Source: Cochliopodium minus
Taxonomy: Eukaryota; Discosea; Himatismenida; Cochliopodiidae
Assembly: GCA_024220525.1 (NCBI GenBank)
Contig: JAMYWO010000091.1
Coordinates: 42,137 to 73,287 of the forward strand
DNA length: 31,151 nucleotides
Reading direction: 5' to 3'
Below the pieces are notes generated by a model. That model saw only the letters and a program-made list of their open reading frames with translations. It was not told the origin of the DNA and ran no database searches. Shown here piece by piece: positions 21,985-31,151 of the stretch (its first letter is position 1; each line of letters opens with the position of its first letter). Both the position numbers and the translations under genes were made by a program.

Positions 21985-24900
21985 ATGGAATCAAGCAGTT
22001 CTTGTTTTAGCAAAAATACATTTGTAGTATCTGGTACTTCCATATTTTCGAACATATAAAATAAATTTGTATAATGAACATGATCGATAAAAGATCAAAA
22101 TTAATCAACATATACAAAGATAATTTGGATCCATTGATCAAATATATAAGTATATAATATCTTATTTGTTGAACCAAATTACATGTCAAGATTAAATTCT
22201 CAAAAAAATATTCAATCCCCAAAAGAAATTAAATATTTTAAATTTTGAAAATTAGAGAATGGTGATGTTTATTCATTTGGCAATAATAGTAATGGACAAT
22301 GTGGATTTACAGCAAAAGCAAACCAAAGAAACCTTTTTATTTGGAAACCAACCAAAATAATGAATAATAAAAACATCAAATCGATTGTATTAGGACCAAA
22401 TCATTCGTTTTATATAGAAAGTAAGAATAAATTCAAAATTATTTTATTTTATTTTTAAAATTTAATTTTCAAATATTCTTTTCACGAAGAAAACGGAGAT
22501 TTATATGGATGCGGTAAAAACAAAAATAAAAGAGACAAAAGTTTTATAAATTCTAAAATATTTGAAAAAATAATAGGATTAAGTAAAAATGGAGAACTAG
22601 GAATGAAAAATGAAAAAAAAAATGAATTTTCCAAAATTTGTTCAAATGTCAAAAAAATAATAGCTTCTCGTCATTTTTCTATTCTTCAAAAAGGTGAAAA
22701 AAATTTTTAAACTTTGTTTTCATAAAATTTTCATTTTTGTTTTCATGAAAAAAAGATGACGGAAAAATTTTCTGGAGCGGAAAATGGGAGGGAATAAAAA
22801 AAGTGAGTGTTGAATTTAAAGAAGAAATAAAGTTGAGTGAAGTGGTTTCTTTTTCTTGTGGTTTTGATCATTGTTTATTTTTGACCAGTAACTAAAATTT
22901 CTCACTTCTTTTTAATTCATTTTTAAATTTTTCATTTTTTATTAATTTCTTCATTAATTATTTTATTTTATTTTATTTTATTTTATTTTTATTTTATTTT
23001 ATTTATTTCTTCATTTATTATTTTATTTTTATTTTTATTTTATTTTATTTTATTTCATTTTTTATTTATTTTATTTTTATTTATTTTTATAGAAAGAGGA
23101 GAAGTATGGGTGATGGGATCGAATAAATATGGGCAATGTGGGATGGATGATAAAGTCTTGAATCTTGAAAAACCTACTTTTTTATTATCTGATACCAACA
23201 TCTCTTCTATTTCTTGTGGTTCTAATCATTCGTTCATTTTATCCAGTAAAAAAAAAATATGAAATAAATAAAAATTTTAAACAATAAATATAAAAATAAA
23301 TAAAAATAAATAAAAATAAATAAAAATAAATAAAAATAAATAAAAATAAAAATAAATAAAAATAAATAAAAATAAATAAAAATAAATAAANAAAATAAAA
23401 ATAAAAATAAAAATAAAAATAAAAATAAAAATAAAAATAAAAATAAAAATAAAAATAAAAATTTTTTTACAGATAGTGGAGAAGTATGTGCAACAGGACA
23501 CAATTTATATGGGCAACTTGGGTTAGGAAATTTTAAAAATAGAAACATCTTTACAAAAACAAATTTATTCAACATTTCAAACATTTCCGCCGGGTCACGT
23601 CACTCTCTATTTTTGGACAGTAAAATTATTTTTTTTAATTTTTTTTTACTTATTATTTCTTTGTTTTATTTGATTTTTTTAAATTTTTTTTAAAAAAGAA
23701 AATCAAGAACTGTTTATTTGTGGTAAAAATAAAAGTGGAAGATTAGGATTGGGAGATATAGAAGATAGAAACACAGCTACCCATTTAAAACTTGAAAACA
23801 AAATTAAATTAATTCAGAATGTCATCCCTTTCGTTGTAATTTTATAAATTTAATTTTTAAAAATTAAAAATTGATTAATAAATAATTTAAATTAGGAAAT
23901 ATCTGAACTTGAAATTATAATTGTAAATTTTTTTTGAAAAAATTTTTTTTTAATTTGTTTTTTTCAATTTATTTTTAAAAAAAAAGATAAGAGAAAAAGA
24001 AGTAGACATTAATTTGAAAATAGAAAAAACCAAATATAATGTTGGTGAAAATTTGAGTGAATATCTCAAGAGTTTATTGAAATTAAATTCAGAGAAATTG
24101 TTTTTAAATAAACTCCAAATTGAGAAGATCAAAATAGTTCACATCAAAAATTATTCAGGCGACATTTTTGAAAGTGAAAATAAAATCGAAGAAATATTTG
24201 GAAAAAATGATGAAAAAAAAGAGATTATTTCAATTGAAATTGAAGTTCCTAATTATGGGGAGATAGAATATTGGTTTGTTAATGAAAGAAATGAAAAAGA
24301 AAAAATTTTTTATCAAGGAAATTTCAAAAAGGGATTTATTGATAAATATGATGAAAAGGGTTTTATATGTGATGCAAACAAAACAAATTTTTGGAAAGTG
24401 ATTAATTTTTATGAAGTGGACCAAAACGATAAAAATCAAAGTGGTTCGGTCAGTCACAATCTGAAAAAATGGAAATTTGAAAACAGAATTGTTGTTGAAG
24501 GAATTTTGTTGAATGGGTTCGTTGCTTTTCGAGAACCTAACGGGTATTTCATTGGAAATATTAAAAATGGAATGAAGGAAAAAGGATTGTTGTATGAAAA
24601 TGAAAAAGAAAACAAAATTGTTTTTGAAGGGGAATGGAGGAATGGAAAACATTGGAACGGAAGCGGACAAATGAAATATTTTGATGGACAAACAGTAAAG
24701 GGAGAATGTATTTTTGAGGGAACAATAAAAGATGGACATCCTATTGAAGGGAGTTTAAGAAAATGTAAGAACAATGAACTTGTTTTTGAAGGGGAGTGGA
24801 AGTATGGAAAGTTTTGGAACGGCAGAGGTACCATGGTTTATTATGACAACGTCGTTTCTCAAAATTGTGTTTTCAAGGGAATAATTAAGGGTGGGAACCC

Positions 24901-26123
24901 TTTTGAAGGATCTCTTAAAAACAACAGTGAGGATTTGGACAAAAGTTGGGAGTTTAAGGGTTCTTTTGATAAGGGAAGAAAATCTGGTGTTTTAAAGGAG
25001 AAAAGAAAGGAATATTTCGTTGAATATGATGCAAAGGGAGCTGAAATTATTGAGAAAAGAAAGAGGACTTTTGAGGGAATCAGGATTATGATTATTGGAA
25101 ATGAAAATGTTGGCAAAACTTCTTTTAAAACCCGAATGATTGGTTCTGATAATACAAACACAAATAATGATTCTTTTAATAAAGTATTGAACGAAAAAAA
25201 AGAAGAAGAAATGACTCACGGTGTTGGTATACAAATTTTTTTAAATTAATTTTTTATTATTTTTTATTTTTTTATTTTTTATTTTTAATATTTTATTTTT
25301 AATATTTAATTTTTAAATTAATTTTCTTTAAAAAAATTTTTAAAATTTATTTTTATAAGTATTATTTAAATTTTTTTATTTATTTTTAATAATATTTTTA
25401 CAAGAAATTTATTTTTTTTATTTGGCTTTTTTAGAAATATTTTTTCAAATTTAATTTTGAATTTTAAAATTTATTTCGTAGTTTTTTAGATTATTTTATT
25501 CATTTTTAAAATTTTCATTATTAATTAAATTTAATTTTAGATATCTTTCCTTGGAAAAGTGACGAAACATTATTTTCAATTTGGGATTTTGCAGGACATG
25601 AAGAATATCACATTGCTCATTCTTTTTTTTTCAATGAAGGATGTGTTTATTTACTTTTGTTTGATTGTTCTATCGAATTAGATGAATTAATTCCAAAAAA
25701 TAAATTGGATTATTGGTTTCATTTTTTACAATCACAAGTTGGACAGAATGCCTCTTTTCTTTTGATTGGAACCAAATTTGATATTTTGGAGAAAAAATTT
25801 TATTATAACGATTATCTTTGGAATGCTTTAGGTTATATTGATCAAAACAGATTGAATGAAAGATTGGTTCAAATAAACAACGGTAAATTAATAAATTTTT
25901 TTAAAATTTTTTTTATTTATTTTCTTCAAACACTTTTTAAAAACTTTATTATTTTCATAATTTCAAAAATAATTATTTTAATTTATTTTTATTTTTTTAA
26001 TATTTTTTATTTTTTATTATTTATATTTTTTATTTTATTATTTATATTTTTTATTTTTTTATTATTCACAACCATTTTGCTTTTTTTATCTGATATAGCT
26101 TGTTATTTGGAGATCTTTCTCGT
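21985..26123 (+). CDS. RCC1 - MORN-like - Roc GTPase protein (Roco N-terminal half), 3' end missing
   Basis: Eleven exons: 21985-22033, 22256-22420, 22490-22693, 22756-22887, 23093-23245, 23473-23619, 23699-23835, 23896-23922, 23987-25226, 25541-25882 and 26099-about 26121. They give about 873 codons. Residues 1-330 are RCC1 blades (NGDVYSFGNN; GEVWVMGSNKYGQCG; GEVCATGHNLYGQLG; SAGSRHSLFLD). Residues about 400-690 hold MORN-like units (FEGEWRNGKHWNGSG; FEGEWKYGKFWNGRG). The Roc GTPase domain shows G1 GNENVGKTS (709-717), a G2 Thr (THGVD), G3 DFAGHEEY (767 on) and G4 GTKFD (828-832); the G5 motif is not reached. The last exon is cut by the N at 26124. A Roc domain is normally followed by COR; the COR-kinase exon at 4254-7174 is its likely continuation. 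The N at 23391 lies inside an intron and does not disturb phase. The start ATG is supported by the first exon joining as TFVVSENGDVYSFG. Confidence 0.85.
23246..23472. repeat. Intronic A/T tract around the N at 23391
   Basis: Left of the N the unit is a decamer (AAATAAATAA-like); right of it it is the hexamer A5T. Both lie in one intron between two RCC1 exons that join in matching phase 1, so this N marks an unresolved repeat, not a broken gene. Confidence 0.85.
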
Positions 26124-26124
26124 N
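26124..26124. other. Single N: junction of blocks D and E
   Basis: Left: Roc-domain exon, open at its end. Right: A5T repeat leading to a truncated ankyrin gene on the opposite strand. Both genes stop here. Confidence 0.85.
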
Positions 26125-26203
26125 AAAATAAAAATAAAAATAAAAATAAAAATAAAAATAAAAATAAAAATAAAAATAAAAATAAAAATAAAAATAAAAA
26201 TCA
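26125..26203. repeat. A5T hexamer tract after the N at 26124
   Basis: About twelve A5T units, ending at the donor side of the ankyrin gene's last visible exon. Left of the N is exon sequence of a different gene. Confidence 0.9.
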
Positions 26204-26205
26204 AC

Positions 26206-28599
26206 CTTCTAAATAAATTTTTAAAGACTTTTTTGTTTGAGGAATGTTTTGAAGAAGAGAAAACTCAACATCAGTATTTTCAACCAAAAATACAAAATCA
26301 TAAAACCCAATAACATAAGTAAGTCCAACATTTTCCAGAACAAAAGTGGTATACTCTTTTGTAAATTTATTTTTGTTGTAAAGAAGAAAATGTACGGGGT
26401 CGTTGTTATCATCGTTAAGGAGATTAAAATTAGATTTGTTGGATTGAAATAATGATAGGATTTCAAAATCTATTTTTGGATTTTTGCAAATGTAGTGGGT
26501 GGGTGAATTTCCTAGGATATCTTTATAGTTTGGATCGAATAGTTTTTTGTTGAAAAGAAGTTGGAGGGATTGAAAAGAAACATTGGGGTTACTTGATATA
26601 ATATGCAAAGGAGATTTTCCATTATTTGAAATAGAATCTTGGGTTGTTTTTTTAAAAATAGTAAAAATAGTAATAATAAAAATAAAAAAAGAAAAAAAAA
26701 CGAATCACCAAAAAATAAAAAAATAAAAAAATTGAATTACCAAAACAAGTATCTTTTTGTTCCAACAAATAATTTAAGATTTCAGGATCAATATGTGAAG
26801 ACAGAAAAGGATGCAACAAACATTCATTCTTATTAGTTCTAGCTTTGAGATTTGCTTTTTTCTCTACAAACAATTTGACCAAATCAACATTTGTGTTTTG
26901 ATTTTTCAACAAATAATAAAGTGTTGATCTACCTTTATTATTTTTGGAGTTTATATCATGTCCACTCTCTAAAAGATTTTCTATCAACTTTACATCCAAT
27001 TGTTTTTCTTTACAAAGAAGTAAAAGGAATGTATTTCCATTTGGATCCCTTTGTGTTGTGTCTCCCACACCATTTTCTCTCATAAATTTGAAGATGGGTA
27101 ACAAAGGGAGGTTGGTTGAGAAGATGTTGACATTTTTTTGCGCGAGAGTTTTGAAGAGAGGAATATTTTTGTTTTTCACTGAATATTCAAGAAGAGAAGT
27201 TCCCTTAATCTTGGAATTAGGGTCAGATCCATGTTTCAACAAAACTAGAGATTAAATTAAATGTAAATTAAAAAGTAAAAATAAAAATCTTTTTTACGAT
27301 TTAATATTTGGGTTGCTTTTTGTATGTTTCTTAGATTGACCAAATTAATTGGTTTTTCTTTGTTTGTGTCCATTAAATCCACATCAGCTTTCTTTTCTAG
27401 TAACTTTTCTATCAATGTATTGCTAAGATCCTCCTTAATAAGAAAATGAAGAGCAGACTCCCCATTAGAATTTAATTGATTAATATTTTTTTCTTTCTCA
27501 ATTAAATTAAGAATGAAAGACTCATTTTTGCACTCAAGAGCTTTGAACAAATATCCGTCTGTATCAACATCAGAGTTTCCAATCAGAAAACTAATGATTT
27601 CAAACTCTTTTTCTTTCTTCCAGTTCATTTTTTGTAAAATATCTTTGTTCACTATTGCCTTGCTATCCAATAATAGTTTCACTTTCTCAATATTCCCGGT
27701 AGCACAAGACTCTGAAAGATAAGGGTATTTATTGGGGTCTGCTTTATGTTTGAGAAAAAGTTTCTTGTTTTTTGTAAAAGTAAACATTAATTTTTGAAAA
27801 AGAAAAAAAAAACCAGAAATAATTTTCTTACAGAGTATTTTATGTTATCCTTTTTTGTTAATGAAATGAAAAGAGGGTCATCGTAGTTTTTATTAGAATG
27901 TATGTCTGCCTAAATAATATTAAACTTTGAATTAAAATTAAAAATTAAAAATAAAATATTTTAATTTTAATCTAAAATTTTATTTTTGAAAAAACTTTAC
28001 CTTCTTTTCAAGCAAAAGTGAAATTGGTTTTAAAAGATATTTGGAAGATTTATCTGATATTAACATTTTAAGAGCTCTGTTAATATCTGGAATGTATCTT
28101 ATGTTGGGTATCAGCTTCACCACTTCGTCTATGTTGTTTGTTTTGTGGGCGTTGTCAAAGTCTATCTTGAACTTTATCCTCCTTTCTTTTATGAAACTCA
28201 AAAACTCTTCAAATGATATTTCTCCACTGTTATCTGTATCCACATCCTTATTCAAAAATAAAAATTTATAAAAAAAATAAAAAAAAAATTTTATATTTAC
28301 TTGAAATAGGAATTCTCTCCATTCTTTCACTTCTTTTTCTTTTAATTCTATATTCAATCTCTTAAATTCTATCTTGCAGAATTCATCAGATACATTTTCG
28401 AATTCCGATCTGTCTATCAGATTGGAATGATCTCTATCGAATTTATCTTTGAAATATATGAAATTATAGTTTGATTATAGTGATTATATAGATATAAAAA
28501 AAGTAAAAAATTTTTGGTGAATATTTTTTTAATACCAAACAATTTTTTGATTTCTTTTTCATTGGGATTATCCAATAATTTGGCTATTTGTCCTCCCAT
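26206..28599 (-). CDS. EF-hand / ankyrin-repeat protein, C-terminal end missing
   Basis: Seven exons on the minus strand: 28599-28536, 28446-28301, 28246-28001, 27909-27832, 27763-27298, 27244-26741 and 26637-26206, about 645 codons so far. The protein opens with MGGQIAKLL, a Gly2 that could be myristoylated, although the usual Ser/Thr at position 6 is Ala. Two EF-hand loops follow: DRDHSNLIDRSE (Asn in place of the central Gly) and the canonical DTDNSGEISFEE. The remainder is at least ten ankyrin-type units (LLLDSKAIVNK; NGESALHFLIKEDLSNTLIE; LLESGHDINSKNNKGRSTLY; GNSPTHYICKN). An EF-hand pair before ankyrin repeats suggests a calcium-responsive scaffold; partners are unknown. The last visible exon ends in phase 1 at a donor at 26204-26205; what follows is A5T repeat up to the N at 26124, so the terminal exons are absent. 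Confidence 0.82.
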
Positions 28600-28805
28600 C
28601 TTTTATGATTTTCGTTCTTTTGAATGGATGAAAGTATTTGAAACTATTTTTAATTTTTTATTTTTTTAAATATATGCTTCAGCTTTATTAATATTAAAAG
28701 AAATAATTTTGTTCTGAAAATAAACATCAAAGAATGTTGCTTTTATTTTATATTAAAGGCAAGTTGTTTCAATAATTTCAAATTTCTAAATTAATTTAAA
28801 AAAAA

Positions 28806-31019
28806 ATGAGATATATTTGTTCAATTTTGTTCATAATATTCTCCATTGTAACTATCAATGCAAGTACTGCATCAACTGAATCCATCATGCAAGTCATCCA
28901 AGGAAATGGATATCCAGCAGAGAATTATACTGCTGTGGTAAAATTTTATGTTGGTTTTTGAAAAAGTAGATATCAATACTAATCTTTCTAAATAAATATA
29001 AATTCATAAACATCTATTCATAGACAGAAGATGGCTGGTCGTTGTAAATTTGAAAAAATATATTTAATTTGTCCTGAAATTTTTAATATGCGTTTATCAA
29101 TTTGAAATATGACAGATCTTTGATCAGAATACCATATGGTAAGAATGGGACAGTTACAAGAAAGGGAGTTTTCTTTTTCGTAAGAGAATAAAAATTAAAT
29201 TAAAAAAAAATTTTCATGTTTTAAAATTGACGTGTATAAACTAACATCTAATCCTAATCATCTATACTATTAAAGCAACATGGTAAAAATAAGAAATCTT
29301 TATTAATATTTTTATAATGCTTTTATAACATCTTTATATTAATTCAGGGGTTACAGATTGTGCAGCAGGATCAATATTGAATCCTCCATATGAAAGTTTT
29401 CCATATATCTTGGCTGATTTAGGTAATATTCTATGAATATATCTTTTGAGTTAATCTTTCAAGAAATAATCGTAATATCTTTATTGATTAGGATGGGATG
29501 TATGGCTTGGAAACAATAGAGGAAATGGAGTATCTATGACTTACAAATATGCCACACCTGATCAAGATGGTAAATATATCTTCAAAAAAAAAAAAAAGTT
29601 TTTTGAACAAAAAAGAAAATAATCAAAAAATAATAAAAAAATAATTTTTCAAAAGAATTCTGGGTAAATTAAAAATTTCAAAATTTTCTTTTAAATCTTA
29701 TTTTCGGAAATTTTTTCATTCAAAATTTTTTCGCAACAGAACTTTTCTTGGGATGAGATGGCCAAATATGATTTCCCTGCTCAAGTAGACTTTATCTTGA
29801 AATTTACCAACAAAACAAAGCTTTCCATCGCAGGACATTCTCAAGTAAGAACTTTGCTTCTTTTTATTTAATTTATTTTGTAAATTTAAATTAGGGAACT
29901 GTCCAACTCTTTGCAGGATTAATTGAAAACCCTCAAATGGCAAATAAGCTCAATATATACATTGCCTTCGCTCCTGTTGGTAAAATTATTTTTTACTTCA
30001 TTTTTTATTTTTCATTTATTTTTTAATTTTATTAATTTTTTCTTTATGTTTTTATTTTTTATTTTTTATGTTATTTTTTATTTTTAATTTTTTAATTTTA
30101 AAAAAGCTTATGTACACAATGTCGGAGATATTTTGATAAGATACTTGGCTGATTTTCCTGATGATGTATTATATCTCCTCATCAAAAAGAAAGGATTTCA
30201 AGTTGGAACTGTGATCCACGACATATTACCTGGTTTCTGCAAAGAGTTCGCCAAATTTTGTACATACGAAGGTAAAATTATTTTGTTTAAAAATATTTTA
30301 ATTTTAATAATTTTTTTTTTATTTTTTTTTTATTGAGAAATAATTAATTTATTTTTTTATTTATTTATTTTTATTTATTTATTTTTTTTTTTTTATCAGT
30401 CGATGCAGTCTGTGGACCTACTGAGTATTGGAATGCAACAAGAGCTCCTTTCTACCTTGGGTATGAACCTAATCCTACATCTGTAAAAGATATGGTACAT
30501 TGGGCTCAACAAGTCAGAAAAGAAGTAAAAAAAATAAAAAAAAAAAAATAAAATCAAAAATAAAATAAACAAAAATAAAAATAAAAAAATATATACAAAA
30601 AAAAATCAAAAAATCAAATTTAAATAAAAATAAAAAATCAAAAATCAAATCAAAAAATTAAATTTAAAATAAAAGTAATGAAGAAAAAATAAAAATAAAA
30701 AATAAAAAATAAAAAATAAAATAAAAAATACAATTAAATTTTAAATAAAAAATAAAAATAAAAAATAAATGAAAAATAAAGAATAAAAAATAAAATAATT
30801 AATTTGAAAAGGTATTCCAAAAATATGATTATGGAAGCCCTTCTGAGAACATGAAGTACTACAACCAAACTACTCCTCCGCAATATGATCTTTCCAAATT
30901 TCCTTCCGTATAAAATTTTTTTTTTCTTTAAAATAATCTTGTTCACAAATAATCCGAATTAATTTATTTGTCAGAATCTTCCAACTGCACTTTTCACAGG
31001 AGGTCTTGATTATTTTGCT
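28806..31019 (+). CDS. Lysosomal-type acid lipase (AB-hydrolase), 3' end beyond the window
   Basis: Thirteen exons: 28806-28937, 29024-29043, 29116-29179, 29276-29282, 29348-29422, 29492-29569, 29656-29663, 29740-29844, 29895-29979, 30107-30271, 30400-30524, 30812-30907, 30975-31019; 335 codons, all phases agree. A signal peptide ([20 protein letters not shown], cleavage near Ala-Ser-Thr-Ala) precedes the acid-lipase opening [19 protein letters not shown]. Then come [15 protein letters not shown] (oxyanion region), [25 protein letters not shown] and the nucleophile elbow AGHSQGT. The catalytic Asp lies in FTGGLDYFA; the catalytic His would be in the missing 3' part. Family members (gastric/lysosomal lipase, LIPA group) cleave cholesteryl esters and triglycerides in acidic compartments. 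It diverges from the EF-hand/ankyrin gene across 206 bases. Confidence 0.9.
29276..29282 (+). other. 7-base microexon in the acid lipase
   Basis: CAACATG, flanked by AG at 29274-29275 and GT at 29283-29284. It encodes Gln-His and the first base of Gly, completing FFFQHGVTD, the HG oxyanion segment that every member of the lipase family needs. Neighbouring exons cannot join in frame without it. Confidence 0.75.
29656..29663 (+). other. 8-base microexon in the acid lipase
   Basis: AATTCTGG with AG before and GT after. It completes Glu and adds Phe-Trp, giving [15 protein letters not shown], very close to the family's (E/K)[12 protein letters not shown]. Phase is kept on both sides. Confidence 0.75.
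30525..30811. repeat. A/T-run intron of the acid lipase
   Basis: An intron made of A-runs with single T or C, including A6T units near 30685-30720. Nothing coding is seen. The sequence from 31020 to the window end is similar, with a repeated AAAAAATTTG-like unit at about 31080-31135. Confidence 0.8.
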
Positions 31020-31151
31020 GTAAAAAAATAAAAAAATATAAAAAATAAAAAAATAAAAATATTTAAAAATAAATAATAAAAAATTTGAAATAAAAAATTT
31101 GAAATAAAAAATTTGAAATAAAAAATTTGAAATAAAAAATAAAAAATAAAA

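Noticed and set aside
22007-22222. 71-codon minus-strand frame
   Set aside because: It lies over the first exon and intron of the RCC1-Roc gene and has no recognisable feature.
24230-25234. Several Ser/Phe-rich minus-strand frames
   Set aside because: Antisense to the large MORN-Roc exon, which has clear domain motifs.
1-26124. Programmed gene scrambling as in some ciliates
   Set aside because: Order of gene halves is scrambled, but each break sits at an N and a simple repeat, splice phases are those of ordinary introns, no short pointer repeats are seen at the edges, and the code is standard. Misassembly is simpler.

Overview
The window is nuclear DNA of a very AT-rich, intron-dense unicellular eukaryote. 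The code is standard: TAA and TGA act as stops, and no in-frame TAG or TGA is needed inside any gene. The gene set (a Roco-type GTPase/kinase, a penta-EF-hand protein with a Tyr-Gly-Gln-Pro-rich head, a lysosomal-type acid lipase, methylcrotonoyl-CoA carboxylase, an SH3/acidic-tail actin-regulator candidate) suits a free-living aerobic amoeba, perhaps an amoebozoan or heterolobosean, but I cannot fix the lineage from sequence alone. Introns are nearly all GT..AG and range from about 50 to 370 bases. Their cores are A/T runs, and several exons are only 7-8 bases long.

Single N bases at 4043, 20173, 23391 and 26124 divide the window into five blocks. Block A (1-4042): 3' exons of MCCC1 (+) and a 5'-truncated HGH1 gene (-). 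Block B (4044-20172): COR-kinase half of a Roco protein (+), an SH3/coiled-coil/acidic-tail protein (+), a helical protein with a PH-like end (-), a penta-EF-hand protein (-), two tandem copies of a small membrane protein (-), a TRM13/METTL25-like methyltransferase (-), and the 5' exons of MCCC1 (+). Block C (20174-23390): a 3'-truncated SLC35F6-like transporter (-) and the first RCC1 exons of a large gene (+). Block D (23392-26123): the rest of the RCC1 part, MORN-like repeats and the Roc GTPase domain of that gene. Block E (26125-31151): an EF-hand/ankyrin-repeat protein (-, C terminus missing) and an acid lipase (+, running off the window).

The main observation is that three of the four N junctions cut through a gene on each side, and the cut halves fit each other in a different order. 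The 5' MCCC1 exons at the end of B continue in matching phase into the 3' exons at the start of A; together they give 726 codons, close to the roughly 725 residues of human MCCC1. The RCC1-MORN-Roc protein that stops at the end of D lacks exactly the COR-kinase part with which B begins. The C-D junction is consistent as it stands. The likely true order is C-D-B-A, with E elsewhere. This points to a scaffolding error at (A6T)n/(A5T)n repeats, or less likely to a real rearrangement.

If the Roco halves belong together, the protein would read RCC1 - MORN - Roc - COR - Cys4 motif - kinase - coiled coil, an architecture I do not recall as a described Roco type. The second candidate of interest is the SH3 protein at 7281-9548, whose tail resembles the Arp2/3-binding CA segment of WASP/WAVE proteins. 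I see no virus-like element, transposon, rRNA, tRNA or CRISPR array.
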